From assembly GCF_050908995.1 (NCBI RefSeq), contig NC_135132.1:1669001-1733000 (forward strand): DNA of 64,000 nt, written 5' to 3'. Below, one piece after another: positions 1 to 12,047 of the stretch (position 1 is its first letter; every line of letters begins with the position of its first letter). This DNA comes from Andrena cerasifolii. Lineage: Eukaryota > Arthropoda > Insecta > Hymenoptera > Andrenidae. The notes beneath the pieces are model-generated. The model searched no databases. It was not told the origin of the DNA and saw nothing but the letters and a program-made list of their open reading frames with translations. The translations under genes were made by a program, and so were the position numbers.

Positions 1-831
1 TTTAATTTTCACTGATTTTACGTGTACTCTTATGGAAAGAGAAGACCTTGACCGATAAAACAGCTGAAAAAATGTTGAAGAAATAGTACCAATGTTTTCA
101 ATTTTTTTTTACATGTATATGCAGGGTTGCTAGATCAGGCTTGATCTTTTTCCGGAGATTTTAATTTCGTTGAGGATCATTGAGGATTGCAGTCGGGCGG
201 GGGAGGGGGAGAGAGAGAGAAAAAGGGCCAATAAGAAAACAGGCATCTAAAATTCATTATAATAATGACTTCTTATAAAGGAGTAATAATAATAAACGTA
301 TTATATGACTATTTATTAGAATTTGTTACAGATTTTAATAATTTTCTATTTTTTTATGGCATGTTTCACCAGTGCAGTGCCAGTGCGTGCCTGCCGAATT
401 CGCATTATCGAAAATTAATTCTCTATTCTGCCGGAGATTTTTATTGTGCCTGCCTGAGACCAGAGACAACAGTTCAAAACCTGAGATTCCGGCTGAATGC
501 CGAAGATCTGGCAACCCTGAGTATATGAGTAGATGAAAATATCTGCCAAGTTTCAATTGTTTTCACTACACCGTTTTAAAGAAATAAATTATAACTTGAA
601 AAAATTGTGAATTCAGGGCATTTTCACTGCCAAAAGTATAGCAAATAATACTTGAGAAAGCATTTGTAAAGTGAAAAATACGTTCCTAGGAGTATAAATA
701 AGACTCCAACTGTCGTTCGAGTTCCTTACATCTAGATTTACTATACGTGAGACGAAGTATTTCAAGTTTCATATACTTTTGTCTAATATTGTACGTCCGA
801 TACATCCTTAAAATAAAACATCTTTGAGTAC
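1..831 (+). repeat. Interspersed repeat, copy 1 (split by a hAT element)
   Basis: Positions 1-121 and 520-810 match, in the same orientation, 43232-43334 and 44930-45241. Shared stretches include the one ending ...ACCAATGTTTTC and the one beginning AGTATCTGCCAAG (copy 2) / AATATCTGCCAAG (copy 1). Copy 1 is interrupted by the hAT element at 122-519; copy 2 by a LINE and two other elements. No coding capacity is seen. It may start before the window. Confidence 0.8.
122..519. mobile_element. Non-autonomous hAT element, about 398 bp
   Basis: The ends are inverted: CAGGGTTGCTAGATC on the left and the complement of CAGGGTTGCCAGATC on the right. Flanks TGTATATG (114-121) and AGTATATG (520-527) form an 8-bp target duplication with one mismatch. 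The second copy of the host repeat (near 44957) lacks this insert and shows the unoccupied site. CAGGG ends and 8-bp duplications are typical of hAT. There is no transposase ORF. Confidence 0.8.
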
Positions 832-1203
832 TCATTAAGTTTTTTATTTTAAAAATATTCAACGAAAAACAGAAATATGCATAAATGTACAATCATTGAC
901 ACCCTAAAATTTGAGATTATATACAAAAACATATGTAGTTAAAAACGAAGTTTACATTGTTTAAACCGACTGTTTCATTCACTATTAAATACCTACAACA
1001 CTTAGTAAATCTGTATTTCAATCCATTACTTAGTAATAAAGTGACACAATATATTTATCTACCCCGTATCAGAATTTTAAGAAAACGCCTAAAACTCAGG
1101 CCTTTGTCCCACTTTGTGATGTTGCCAGATGTAAAATGTGTAGTTCAACAACTGGGCTTCGCAGTGTTGTAGTGAAAGGAAAATAAGAAATTATAAAAAA
1201 GTA

Positions 1204-2124
1204 GGGGAGATAGGGGTAGGTTGTAACACGGGGTAAATTGTAACATAAGTAAAATCTTTTGAACGACCAATCTGGTAATCCACAGCATGCAAGAGCTGCT
1301 TGACGATATTAGCACCGTCGGTTTTAGTGACACAAACGAGCATTGTGTATTCATTTTGTGGTTATAGCCCAGAATTTTAGTATGTATATAGAGCACGTAG
1401 GTAAAATTTGTCTTAGCACTTTTATTTCAATTAACCGCCATTAGAAACCGTTTGAATTTTTGCTTCTTTGTCCCAAACGAATCAGTACGCATTGGTTTAT
1501 TATAATGTGTACGCATTTTAATAATTTGATGTTTAGTTTCTCGTTTGCTGAGATAAAACGCAAAAATTCAAGCACGGGGTAAATTGTAACATGTTACTAC
1601 TTACTCCGCTCTAAATGGTGATAACGCAAACAAGCTATTTGCTGTCACACTGGAAAAAGATGCTCTAGACGAACAACAGGACAATCGAGAATCCAAAAAG
1701 TAGAACAGAAGTATGAAGGCAAAAGAAAGCGAAGAAGATTTTAATAGAATCAGATGAATAAGCAATGGTTGTTTAACTCATGTATATCAAATGTTTAATA
1801 ATGATCTGTATTTTCATTTATATTTTTTTAGAAATGTTTATTTGTGTTCATATTTGTATTTAAATAAGTAAAACTGATGTGTTACAATTTACCCCACACA
1901 TTATTACTCTTTACCCCGGACTGGGGCACATTGTAACAAAGGTTCAGATTTGTTTAAGATGAAGCTAGATGTCTAAGTGTCCAAGATTTTGTCACGTTCT
2001 TACACTCAATGGGTTCACCACATATGTAAGTAGTAAGTCATGCAAATTATTTCCTGATTGAGGGAAACACTTTTGAGAAAAAACTGTGAAAACTTTTTTT
2101 GTTACAATCTGCCCCCGTCTCCCC
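1204..2124. mobile_element. Pogo-like TA-flanked element, 921 bp
   Basis: The ends read GGGGAGATAGGGG and the complement of GGGGAGACGGGGG, flanked by TA (1202-1203 and 2125-2126). The motif CACGGGGTAAATTGTAACA occurs near 1228 and 1574. Inverted or degenerate copies lie near 1880, 1915 and 2100, so the same site is repeated near both ends. No transposase ORF was found. The architecture matches the pogo-like element at 34791-39301; membership of that superfamily is inference. Confidence 0.7.
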
Positions 2125-2214
2125 TACTTTCTAAGTTTGTACTTCTTAATATTTGGCTTTTTAATCAAGAGTGCCAATGATTAGTGCAGTGCCAGCATTA
2201 GTGCAGTTTACCCT

Positions 2215-2289
2215 AGGTACCGATACTTTCATTTGATACAAGTAATGAGTAAAAGTATCGATACCTTGGCGGTATGGATTCATCCCTAC
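2215..2289. mobile_element. Probable hAT remnant with GTATCGATAC motifs
   Basis: The right end reads ATTCATCCCTA, complement of a TAGGGATG-type hAT terminus. The short body carries GTACCGATAC and GTATCGATAC. The other end is not recognisable. Confidence 0.35.
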
Positions 2290-2619
2290 TTATGGCGCTA
2301 TATCTATTGTCGAGATAGCCAGAGTTAGTATACAAGTGGCAGGGACCTGGTCATTGATTCTTGTGTCAATCATCTTTTGTTCAATCTAGGGAATGTCGCT
2401 CTTCCTATTAATGCATAGAAGGGGAAGAAGGCATGTGCCAATTTCCACCTATTTAGACACCCCCAAGTAGGGAGGTGCTAAATTCACATACCAACTTTGG
2501 CTGCTCCGACAATAGTAGTACGTGTAAGTCATTCTGCACAATTGGCAGAGGAATGCTATAGTTAGTTTTGTAAGTAAAATGAAAGGTCCTACCAAATTAT
2601 CAATATGAATAACTTGGCC

Positions 2620-3363
2620 CACTGACTCCTAAAAGTATTTGGACGCACTTTACAATGGAATGACCCTTTCAAAGTAGGGTCTAGCGACTTGAATTTTTTT
2701 GAGAAGCTGGAAGAATTATAGCAAATTCAGTATCTCGCACTGACTCTGTGCGGGTGTCAGAAAATGAGTTGTATTCGTTGTTTCTGATAGAGACGAAGAT
2801 AGCTCTATAAGAATCAACCAATTCAAGTCATTTTCTGGCACCAACACAGAGTCAGTGCGAGATACCGAATTCGCTATTAGTTTACTCGATGTGGCACGAA
2901 GAAAATAGCGAAGGTCCCTTTTTCAACCTTTTTTATCCGAGTCTGTATTGAAAATGTAAAAATCACGTTTGGAGATTTAAGTACGTTGCAAGCAACATGC
3001 TGAAAATTTCATCGAAATCAGTTAACGTAGCTATGAGGTACAAACAGTTATAAATAGTGAAAATCACACATTTCGGCTGAAAACTGCGTTTACCGATTTC
3101 GGTGAAATTTTCAGTATGTGTACAACTTACTTAAATCTACAAACGGGATTTTTACATTTGCAATACAGATTCAGATAAAACAGTTGAAAAAGCGACCTCC
3201 ACTATTTTCTTCGCTATTCCGACCAATTGCAATTTTTTTGAACACGCCGAAACACGTCAACGAGTAAACTAATCCTTCTAGATTCTCAAAAAAATTCAAG
3301 TCGTTTGACCCAACTTTGAAAAGGTTATTCTGTTGTAAAGTGCGTCCGTTTCAGGAGTCACTG
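2620..3363. mobile_element. TA-type MITE related to 44461-44920
   Basis: The left end CACTGACTCCT and the complement of the right end, CAGTGACTCCTG, are followed on both sides by GGACGCACTTTACAA. TA follows the right end (3364-3365); the left duplication is degraded. Inner parts, such as GACTTGAATTTTTTTGAGAA, resemble the element at 44461-44920. A smaller inverted repeat (2708-2876) sits inside. Confidence 0.65.
2708..2876. repeat. Small inverted-repeat insert inside the 2620-3363 element
   Basis: Both arms carry CGCACTGACTCTGTG in inverted orientation (near 2736 and 2847) and continue into the TTTTCTGACA-like and AATTCAGTATCTCG-like flanks. Arms are about 45 bp around a 70-bp centre. It looks like a MITE nested in a MITE. 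Confidence 0.6.
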
Positions 3364-3659
3364 TACATATTGTTTCCAAATTGTAAAAGAACAAATCGGA
3401 CTGTCAATTAAAAGCAAGGTCATATTAGACATTTGTTTATATGAACTTTTCTGCAGTATATCCAAATGTTAAAAAATACCCTGTATAGTAAGATTTTGTT
3501 TCTCCATTTTTTTTGTAATGTTACTTTTCTGTCACATATGTATCTATACATTCAAATCTTTCGAATAAATATGCAATGATTAAAGAAAGAAATCTAGATT
3601 CAATACTTTATCAATAATCTATATCATATCAAGAGAAAACGAAGGTCTATTCTTGTAAA

Positions 3660-4145
3660 CAGGGCTTGAAAACTGTTATAATATCGATTTCGGTTCTCCA
3701 AACGGTTATGAAGAATCTTTATTCTGAATAACTGTTATGAAGAACCGAAATTTCCAACTATTCTCTGTTTCAGTTACGGTTCCTATTTCCTTCCTCATAT
3801 CAGTTCCATAACCGTTATTTTTTCGGTTCTATATCGGTTCCGAAACGGTTCTAGAATCAATTCTTGTATTGACTTTTCCCTAATTGATATCATTAATTAT
3901 TGTAGCTGCAGATTAGGAAAAAATTAATATAAGAATTGATTCTGGAACCGATATAGAACCGAAAAAATAACGGTTATGGAACTGATATGAAGAGGGAAAT
4001 AGGAACCGTAACCGAAACAGATAATAATTGGAAATTTCGGTTCTTCATAACAGTTATTTGGAATAAAAGTTCTCCATAACCGTTTTAATCAGAACCTTTA
4101 TGTAACAGTTTTAAACAGTTATTTTCGGAACCGTTTCAAGCTCTG
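3660..4145. mobile_element. hAT element built of GAACCGTTAT-type motifs, 486 bp
   Basis: Exact 8-bp duplication CTTGTAAA at 3652-3659 and 4146-4153. Ends CAGGGCTTGAAAAC and complement of CAGAGCTTGAAACGG. The two halves are inverted copies, and the interior repeats words such as CGGTTC, AACGGTTATG and GAACCGAAAT many times. A diverged relative lies at 28308-29155. No ORF. Confidence 0.85.
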
Positions 4146-4290
4146 CTTGTAAATAAATATAAAACAAATACTGTTCTATCATAGTTGCTTCTCCTTACTT
4201 TATTATTCGATTACCTTCATAATTTCTTTCTAACGAATATTGCCTTGTCGATAATAAAGTTTGTAAGAATATAAAGGAAGTTTGTTTTAG

Positions 4291-5430
4291 ACCATAGATG
4301 TTGTAAATGCACGAAATGAACAACTGACATTGGATCAGTGTCGTAAGTTGGAATCATTATGCGAATGCCGATTATGTAGGTAAAAATCTTTGCAAACATT
4401 GTATTTATCATACAGATGCATTTCACGCATTCTACGGTTGTTTATAAAGATCAGATTTTTATTTTTACAGGATGCCAGTTCAGTATATAATAGGAGAATG
4501 GGACTTTCGAGATATTACTTTAAAATTAGTACCACCGATTTTTATTCCACGACCAGAAACAGAGATACTAGTTGACTTCGTTTTAAAGAGACTAAATTCC
4601 TCGCAAAAGGAAAAACATGAAATTTTAGAAGTTGGATGCGGTTCTGGAGCAATATCCCTTGCAATTGCTCATATTAATAAAACAGTGACTATCATCATAT
4701 CCCACCACTTATCAATTTTCCGTACCTTTAGCTGTTCACATTGACATTGCTTTTCAATGATTAAAAATATGAATACCTATTTATGTGAGGAGTAATGACA
4801 TTGTTTTGTAGGTAAATTGTATAGCAATTGACGCAAACAGGCAGGCATGCGAATTAACTAAAGAAAATCGAGATCAACTAGGTTTAGAGCGCCAGATAAC
4901 AATTATGCATGCAACTCTTAAAGATAACGGAGTAATTGAACTTTCACACAAATTAAACGGATCCGAAGATTTCGATTTAAATTCAAAGAGTTTTGACTTT
5001 ATAGTTAGCAATCCTCCTTATATACCGAGCAAGCAGATACCTACATTAACTCCTGAAATTAAAGTGTAATTGGATTACATTTCTATGCATATAAATATTC
5101 TACTTTAAATAAATTTTATACGAGTACTTGAATAGATTTTACTTTTGAAATGTTATTTATATGTTGCTTTTTGTCTTCTTTTCCAGCTATGAAGATCTGA
5201 GAGCACTTGATGGAGGAGATGATGGATTGAAAGTGATTAAACCTTTATTAAAATACGCTGCTACTGCTTTAAAACCCGGCGGACATTTGCTTTTAGAAGT
5301 CGATTCGACTCATCCTGAATACATCAAATTTTTTACGAAGAAGTATCCAGATCTTAATCTGCAGTACGAACATACATACAAAGATTTTTGTAATAATGAT
5401 AGATTTGTTGAAATATTAAAAGTATCGTAA
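4291..5430 (+). CDS. HEMK1: HEMK1/PrmC-type release-factor glutamine N5-methyltransferase, 5' end missing
   Basis: Family role: SAM-dependent methylation of the Gln in the GGQ motif of peptide-release factors; HEMK1 acts in mitochondria. Exons seen: 4291-4379, 4471-4684, 4812-5065 and 5187-5430, all with GT-AG borders and matching phases, giving 266 codons and a stop. Exon 2 starts with the N-domain motif PVQYIIGEWDF and carries SAM motif I (EVGCGSGAISLAIA). Exon 3 opens with VNCIAIDANR (motif II region) and holds the catalytic SNPPYIPS loop. Exon 4 carries the YEDLRALDGGDDGL and PGGHLLLEVD segments. Introns are short (91-127 bp). About 50-70 N-terminal residues are missing: an in-frame TAG just before 4291 forces an acceptor there, and no upstream exon was recognised before 4290. 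HEMK2/N6AMT1 is less likely because the N-terminal domain motif is present. All key motifs are intact. Confidence 0.88.
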
Positions 5431-5572
5431 GACCAAAAAATAGATCAAGGAAAAGTATGATATTTAACAAGTGACAATTCATTTGTAGCTATCATGCAAA
5501 TAATTATTATTTAATATAAAATAATAATAATACAACTGCAAAATTATAAAATCCAATATCCATACTTTACAT

Positions 5573-5822
5573 TGGGCGAATTCCACTTACGCCCAATTCA
5601 CCCGCAACGCCCGTGGTTAACATTCCAAAATTTATGAAAATCTCTTGAAATATAGAAGAGAAATGTGCGAAAGAGCCATTATCGGAAAATACAGGTTTTT
5701 AAGTATAAATTACGACTCGAAAACAGGAACATATAATTTATGATATTCATTTTAATACAAAAGCGGAAAATTCCTACGGTCGTGGGCGCGGGCGATTTGG
5801 GCGTAAATGGAATTCGCTCATT
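5573..5822. mobile_element. MITE with GCGAATTCC inverted ends
   Basis: The left end TTGGGCGAATTCCACTTACG mirrors the right end (complement TGAGCGAATTCCATTTACG), with further inverted matches inward (GCCCAA, CGCCC, CCGTGG-like). It lies about 140 bp after the HEMK1 stop, probably in or just past its 3' UTR. Confidence 0.7.
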
Positions 5823-6759
5823 ATCGACGTTTGTACATTAGTTAAAATATAAATCATATGCTACCAATTGCATAGGCTCAATGTAACATAATTAAGTCAG
5901 CATATGAGTGGGATCCTTTCATATGAATTTAACTGCTAAATCAAATATAGCATCTTAGCATTTGCTTAATAAATGATGAATACAGTTAAACTGTTGCTCA
6001 ATTTTTAAAGTGCTTTAATTAAAACGCCTCGGTAAAAATTAAATACAAATTGAGATACTTAAAACAGTTTGTTTGTGATTCGTTAAATACATCATGCCTT
6101 AATTAAAAAACTATCATATATTCATTGTAATGGAGTGATATTTATTATCTAATACAATAGTTCTTAGCAGAAAAAGATGAAAGTATTGTATATCCTGTAA
6201 ATAATTCATTCGTGTTGAATTATGATATGTACACAATGAAAACTAAGAGTACAAAATTGTAATGTTTGTGAATAAATAAATAAATAAACCAAAATGAATA
6301 TAAATAAGATTGTCGCTGATGTATCTTATTCAATTAATGTTGTTCGTACAAAGACGTACAACAATACTTTTAAAGTCTTATCCAATTTCTTTCTTTTCAA
6401 TCTTGTGGTAAAACAAATAATGTCTATTTCTTACAATAACATGAATACCTATCCAAAGGCGAGTGCTTCCCATAAAATAAATCTACTTCCTTAAGTTCGA
6501 CGATTTTTTTAAAAAAATCGCCCCAACGAATAATTGAATAATTAAAATAAAGAAAAATATCGAATATATCACATGATGTACAAAGAATATTATTATAAAA
6601 ATTTCTAGAGTGTATATAAATTTTTACAAATATATTTCAAATATCTTTTTAAAATACTTTTTTCGTCCTTTGTGTGAATATTTATTGCTTAACGATATTA
6701 GCCTTTTTAGTCTCTTTTCATTGTATGCTTCTCCATGTTGATTGCACTATCTGCATCGT
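5823..6759. other. AT-rich stretch between two convergent genes
   Basis: No gene is seen. Possible poly(A) sites: AATAAATAAATAAATAAA near 6270 for plus-strand HEMK1, and AATAAA on the minus strand (TTTATT at 6680-6685), about 75 bp after the KIAA1549-like stop. A perfect 20-bp palindrome, CGATTTTTTTAAAAAAATCG, lies near 6501. The 66-codon ORF at 6294-6494 has no recognisable features. Confidence 0.5.
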
Positions 6760-7042
6760 TCATTGCGAAGAAAACTTTTCAAGTTCTTTTTTGATCGAAG
6801 CAATTAACGGTACTGCCGGATCCTCCGACGGAAGTTGGCATTCTACAAGTATACGGTTCGCGTCTACATCCGGCAGATTGGGCCTATGAAACGGGCCAGC
6901 ACTTAATGGCCTGGAGCCCCAGCTACTACGAGATCGAGCTGGTGCTGAATATTCGTTTTCCCCAACACTTTGCTCGGCATGTCTTTGTGGTTGTGATGGC
7001 CGAGCTCGTGACTTCATCTCTGTTGTCGGCGATGACACTGGA
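6760..7042 (-). CDS. KIAA1549/UPF0606-like membrane protein, last exon
   Basis: On the minus strand the exon starts after a clear acceptor (TTTCTTTTTGCAG) and runs 93 residues to TGA at 6760-6762. The preceding exon (16891-17122) ends in ...AG with two codon bases; this exon begins with T, giving AGT (Ser), so the phase matches. The sequence is polar and proline/serine-rich and ends PLIASIKKELEKFSSQ. That is like the conserved C-terminal LI-x-AI-x-EL segment I recall for human KIAA1549. Minus-strand AATAAA lies about 75 bp downstream. The family call is from memory of the human protein and needs an alignment. Confidence 0.65.
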
Positions 7043-8070
7043 CTGCAAAAAGAAATAGACATTAAATTTCGTAGATGTTTAAATAACAATGTGTTAGGAT
7101 TAGATTATCAACTCTTTAACAGCTTTAACTTATGACACAATGCTAAACTCATGATATAAACTATACTGATTTAGAGCTACTGCAAATTAGTAACATAATT
7201 ATAATGAAATTCTATGAACATATAATACTAAATATTTCATTGTGAGTACATATAACAAATTATATAGGTAAATGATTGACATTTTCTTGGAACAAACAAA
7301 ATGTGGTACTAGTGTTTTTGTAGAGCTACCTGCAGTTGTTCGATTGAACAATGATTTAGGGTGGACTATGCTATATAAATGTTTTATATATTACCGCACC
7401 TTTCTAATGGACAGTGTTAAACATAAATAATCAGTTTCTGGTGTTAATTTGAGAAAGGAAATTTCTATGCAATGAAGAATGTGCAATGATCATGGATTGT
7501 TGCAGTAAAAATGATCACTAAATTACAAAATAAACTAGTAAGAAATTTAAGTCCTTTGAAAAACTTTTCATTCTTCTTGTAAAATATCATTTTCTATTGA
7601 GTGTTGCGGGGCCGCCTGGGACTTCTGATGGCTTGAGGGAATTTCCGTGTGGTTTGGTGCCCGTGGAGCCCTGAAGGGCTCTGTTCGCAAAACGTGCTAA
7701 ATTAAATGAACTAAATGTCTTTAAGATAGAACTCAAACTCAATAAACTTATTAAACTGAACTAAATTGAATTGTTAAATGATTCGAAACTATTTAGAAAT
7801 AGAACGAGGATTTTATTATGGAGATAAAAGCTGGATTTATTACAACGCGTCAGGACTGTATCAAGGTCGGTGATAAATTGCGAGGCGAAGAAACAAGCTT
7901 CTTCGTACGTTCCTCTTTTTATTAATACAATGTTTTCGAGCGATAAGGAAGGAGGCGAAGACAAATTTCTAATGTTGTAAAGTTCATCCTTAATTCTTTT
8001 CTGTTCAAACCTCGCGCTTTAAGAGCTTGCGCTAAACGCCGCTAGAGTGAGGATCGCAACATGAGTGTCT
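7043..8070 (-). other. Intron of the KIAA1549-like gene, no other feature seen
   Basis: Part of the roughly 9.8 kb intron between the exons at 6760-7042 and 16891-17122. AT-rich except for a short GC-rich patch at 7600-7690. The only sizeable ORF (minus, 7761-7964) shows no domain. Confidence 0.5.
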
Positions 8071-8298
8071 AGTAATTCTCTAGGGAGTGATCGGAACAAC
8101 GTGTATCGTCGCTGATTGGTTGCCGCGATTTTGGAGCAAAAGCGGTGGTAGACAGAGAAAGAAACTGTAAAAAAGAAAGAGACAGAAATACTGACAGGAA
8201 GAGAGACAGAAATACTGATAGAAAGAGATAGATATGTTTATTTCCGGTTTTGTTCCAAGATGGTTGCGGTTAAACCGATCACTCCCTAGAGGATCACT
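8071..8298. mobile_element. MITE family with AGGGAGTGATCGG ends, copy 1
   Basis: Ends AGTAATTCTCTAGGGAGTG and complement of AGTGATCCTCTAGGGAGTG. Flanks ATGAGTGTCT and ATGAGCATCA agree at 7 of 10 positions. The body has GAAAGAGA-rich DNA and CATTTTGGAGCAAAA-like arms. Other copies: 16397-16600 and 23654-23890. The long duplication in copy 3 suggests a Mutator-like origin (inference). Confidence 0.75.
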
Positions 8299-8333
8299 AT
8301 GAGCATCAGCACTTTAGTATATTTGCAGTTGTT

Positions 8334-8389
8334 AGGCCGGTATCCAAGCATTTGCTTAAGAATAAGTAGCGACTATGAATACCGGCCTT
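8334..8389. repeat. Short hairpin, AGGCCGGTAT arms
   Basis: AGGCCGGTATCC faces ATACCGGCCT across about 35 bp. It lies directly before the larger hairpin at 8401-8529. Confidence 0.55.
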
Positions 8390-8400
8390 ATACATATGTA

Positions 8401-8529
8401 CACTAGGCGTCAAAACGGCTTCCCTTCGGAAATTTGGCAACGTTGCATGTCACTAGGCATAACTCAGCGGTTCTAGTGACATGCAACGTTGCCACATTTC
8501 CGAAGGGAAGCCGATTCTGGCGCCTAGTG
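8401..8529. repeat. Long hairpin, about 57-bp arms
   Basis: The arm starting CACTAGGCGTCAAAACGGCT is matched by its near-perfect complement ending GGCGCCTAGTG; the loop is about 16 bases. The inner arm carries GGCAACGTTGCATGTCACTAG. No ORF. It is either a compact foldback MITE or a precursor-like hairpin. Confidence 0.7.
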
Positions 8530-9830
8530 TATGCACACCTTAGATGGAATGTTAGCAATATGAAAAGTATCAAAGAATTCAATAATTATTGAAAATATGA
8601 TCATCGTTTACATTTAATTTAAAAAGTCATAACATTAACCTTGATATTAGATCAATGTCCTATAAAGTTATTTGTAATTTGATTGATAGACTATACAGAA
8701 GAGTTGTATGACTTATGATTACACGTTGATATAAAGAAACATTCAGAATTGTTTCGGAATGCTTCTACATGCAATATCTCTGTGTTAAAAAATTATGCAC
8801 CTGTATGCACAAATGGTAGCTAGTTAATTCTCAAAATTGATATCCCATATGGTTCTACATACTATATATTTAGTATTTATTGAAAATATTAAACAAAAGG
8901 GATGTAAAACTTTGTAATTTTAGTAAAATACACTTATCGGAGCATAAACTTACAGAAATAGAAAAAATCATCGGAAAACTAGCTACAAAGACATATTTGT
9001 CAACAAAACTATTACATTTATGAACTCGTATGTTTATATAGAATCTGTAAAATACCGTTTTGTCACGGATTCTTGATTAAAATTAACATACGGATTTTAT
9101 AAATTGGTAGTTTTATTCATAAATATTTGTTTTTATAGTTATTTTTCTGATAATTATATACATGTTCTATGTAACTATGCATAGGTATGTTCCTTTTAAG
9201 TTCAAAACTGTTATATTCAGTACTCACGTGCGTTGATATTATTTAAAACAACAATTCTAAATCCTTTAATTCAACTCTATTTAATTATTATGTAGAATGT
9301 AAAACTTTAAGTAGATAGATATTTATAAAATAAAGATTAGAAGACACGCACGTCAACTGTTTGCACTCAACAGATTGGCGCTTAATCGATAAACTCAGTC
9401 GCTAAGGACCGAATTTTTTTTTTAGTACAACGAACTGTGGACCGAAATTTATGTACTAAATGCTTACAACATTGCCGGTCTCTTTTAATACGCGGTTGTC
9501 TTAACTGTGTCAAACATTTTCTGACTTTGTTTGTAAAAAAGGGTGTGTATTTCGAAATAAATATATGTAAGTACACAAAGTGTTCATAAATTGTTTGGTC
9601 AAACTTTATCAGCATACTCCTCTAATCCTTTTATTAAGAGTGTCGTATAAAAATGAGTTCGCAAATGTACCGTTGGATGTAAGAAGGGCCCCCTCAGTGC
9701 CACAAGTCAGTTTCGAAAAAAATATCTGTGAACATTACGAAATTAAATATTTTTTATGCATAGTGAAGTTGTTGTAAAACTGTTTATAATATTTGAAAAT
9801 TTGATATATCTCCTGTGTAGTTGCATCAAT
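8530..9830. other. AT-rich intron DNA, nothing recognised
   Basis: No ORF with domain features, no inverted repeat longer than about 15 bp, and no copy elsewhere in the window was noticed. Confidence 0.4.
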
Positions 9831-10930
9831 AACCGACTTAAAAAAAGGAGAAGGTTATAGATTCGACCCGTATATATTTTTTTATGTTTGTCCCCCCATA
9901 ACTTCTCAGCATATGAACCGATTTTGATAATGTTTTTTTTATTCGAAAGAGGGCGGTGGTTCCTCCTACATTGCGTCGATATTGGCCCAATATTTTACCA
10001 GTTCTGGATAATAATAAAGACTATTGTGACCTAATTATTATTATGTTGTGTACATATACGCTTATCTCCTAAGTATGTTGTGTCAATATATATAAACCTA
10101 AAAAGACAAAAAATAAAAAAATTTAAAATAAAATTAAAACCGACTTCAAAAAAATAAAAATGCACTAAAAAGTGAAAAATAATTGAATCCCTTATTTAAT
10201 TATTAAATTATTTCTTACTTTTTAGTGCATTTTTATTCTTTCGAAGTCGGTTTTAATTTTTTATTTAATATTTTTGCTATCGGAAGTATGTAATAAATTA
10301 ACCAGTGAAATTAATTTTAATTATAGCCTTCTCAGGCCCTTGCATAACATGGAGAAATATAGAAAAAATGTTGTTTTTCAACATTATTTTTTATTATTTA
10401 TTTCATATTTGCATAACATTTATAAACAACGACATAACAGTAGTAAACTTTTTTTTAAAAAAAAAGTAAAAAACCAATTTCAAAGGTATACTAAAGAGAA
10501 TAAAATTTTTTTTTTAAGTTGTTAGTGCCAAAACAGAAATAAAATTAAATCGGCTGGACGCGTGGGGTACCACTAAATGTTTAGTATGCTAATAGAATAT
10601 AATTCATAAATGTTTAAAAATTGATTTAATTTTGTTTCTATTTTGGCACCGACGACTTAAAAATAAATTATTTTATCCTTTTTAGCGCACCTTGGAAGTC
10701 GGTTTTTTACTTTGTTTTTTAAAAAAAGTTTATTATTTTTTAATTTTCAGTTATATTTGTTCGAAGTCGGTTAAAAAACATTTATCATGGTACCAATTGG
10801 AGAACATATTCCATACAACAACGAAAGAATCATCCAAATCGGACCACGCGTTACAAAGTTATGCGCGAACATACATTCATAATGAAATATACGTGACGGA
10901 TTGAGAACCTTCTCCTTTTGAAGTCGGTTA
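9831..10930. mobile_element. Inverted-repeat element with AACCGACTT ends
   Basis: AACCGACTTAAAAAAAGGAG at 9831 mirrors the right end (complement AACCGACTTCAAAAGGAG). Inside, further AACCGACTTC-type ends occur near 10138, 10240, 10695 and 10762, some inverted around a GTGCATTTTTAT core. This suggests several related insertions stacked in one place. No transposase is seen. Confidence 0.6.
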
Positions 10931-11128
10931 AAAAATAGTCATAGATCGTGTCATGTTCAGGTATGACGTATGTTTGGTTTAGATACGAGTTAGGGTGAGT
11001 TGGTCAACATCGATTCCCAAAGTTTACTATAGCTCTATCAATTTTAAAAGACACGGCAATGAAATTTAGAGGGCATATGTAGAAAAGAATGAGGAATCTA
11101 ATTATGCGTTTTATGCAAAGAGGGTCAG

Positions 11129-11356
11129 AAGGTACGTATACACGACGACACTTTTGTGTCTAGATCAAGTGCCTTTTGTGTCTAGCTAGAGCTAGTTGCA
11201 GTGTCTTGAGTCTAGCTCTAGTTGCAACTCCCGCGACGATAGGTCAAATTCAGTGTCGCGGACTGCTCTAGGCAGTTTCCAATCTTCAGGAAATTTTTTT
11301 GAGTGTCGTATACACTTGATCTAAGCACAAAAGTGTCGTCGTATATACGTACCTTG
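11129..11356. mobile_element. MITE with AAGGTACGTATA ends, 228 bp
   Basis: AAGGTACGTATACACGACGA at the left is matched by the complement at the right (AAGGTACGTATATACGACGA). Inner arms share CACTTTTGTG and GATCAAGTG. Short copies of GAGCTAG/CTAGCT lie in the middle. Non-coding. Confidence 0.75.
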
Positions 11357-11589
11357 ACTGTCCTGAGGTCGTTCTTGCACCCAACAGTATAAATGCTTCT
11401 TTTCAAAGTTATAGGTGTTGAAAATTGCTTGTTAGAGAAAATAATCTGACATTTGACTGATTGTGAAATGTGAAGCATGTAAATATTATTTTATATTACT
11501 GTGATGTATTAAGGTATACAGACAGTCATAGTTGGATATCAAATATGTAACAATAAGGACAGTATCGAAGTTCCAAACCCTAATCCATT

Positions 11590-11998
11590 TTATATAGGGT
11601 ATCCCAAGATAGTGGAATAATCCGAAACACGCCAATTCTTCATGCAAAAAGACATTGAAAAGTGTTGCTAGTGGGCAAATATCAGTATACACTTGATATT
11701 AGAATAATGAGAGAAACTTTATTAGGCAATACACGTGCTTCTGCACTCATTGAAGACGTAACCGGAAGTGCGTTACAGAGGATAGAAAACATAACGTCAC
11801 TAGATGGCGTCGTTGAAAACATAATAGCGCGCGTTATTCAACAAAAAGTCCTTTACCATTTTGGGATCCCAGGCTTGGTTCTCGAGATATTAACAGTTGG
11901 ATATTAGCGGTGCAACTTCCGGGGCGCGTAGTTTAAAGCCGAGTCAGCTGAGCGTGCGGTAGCGTGCGCTCGCACACACGCAGGAGATGTGCGTAGAT

Positions 11999-12047
<49 letters not shown>

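Noticed and set aside
7761..7964. 67-codon minus-strand ORF in the intron
   Set aside because: No domain and no splice sites that fit the phases of the neighbouring exons.
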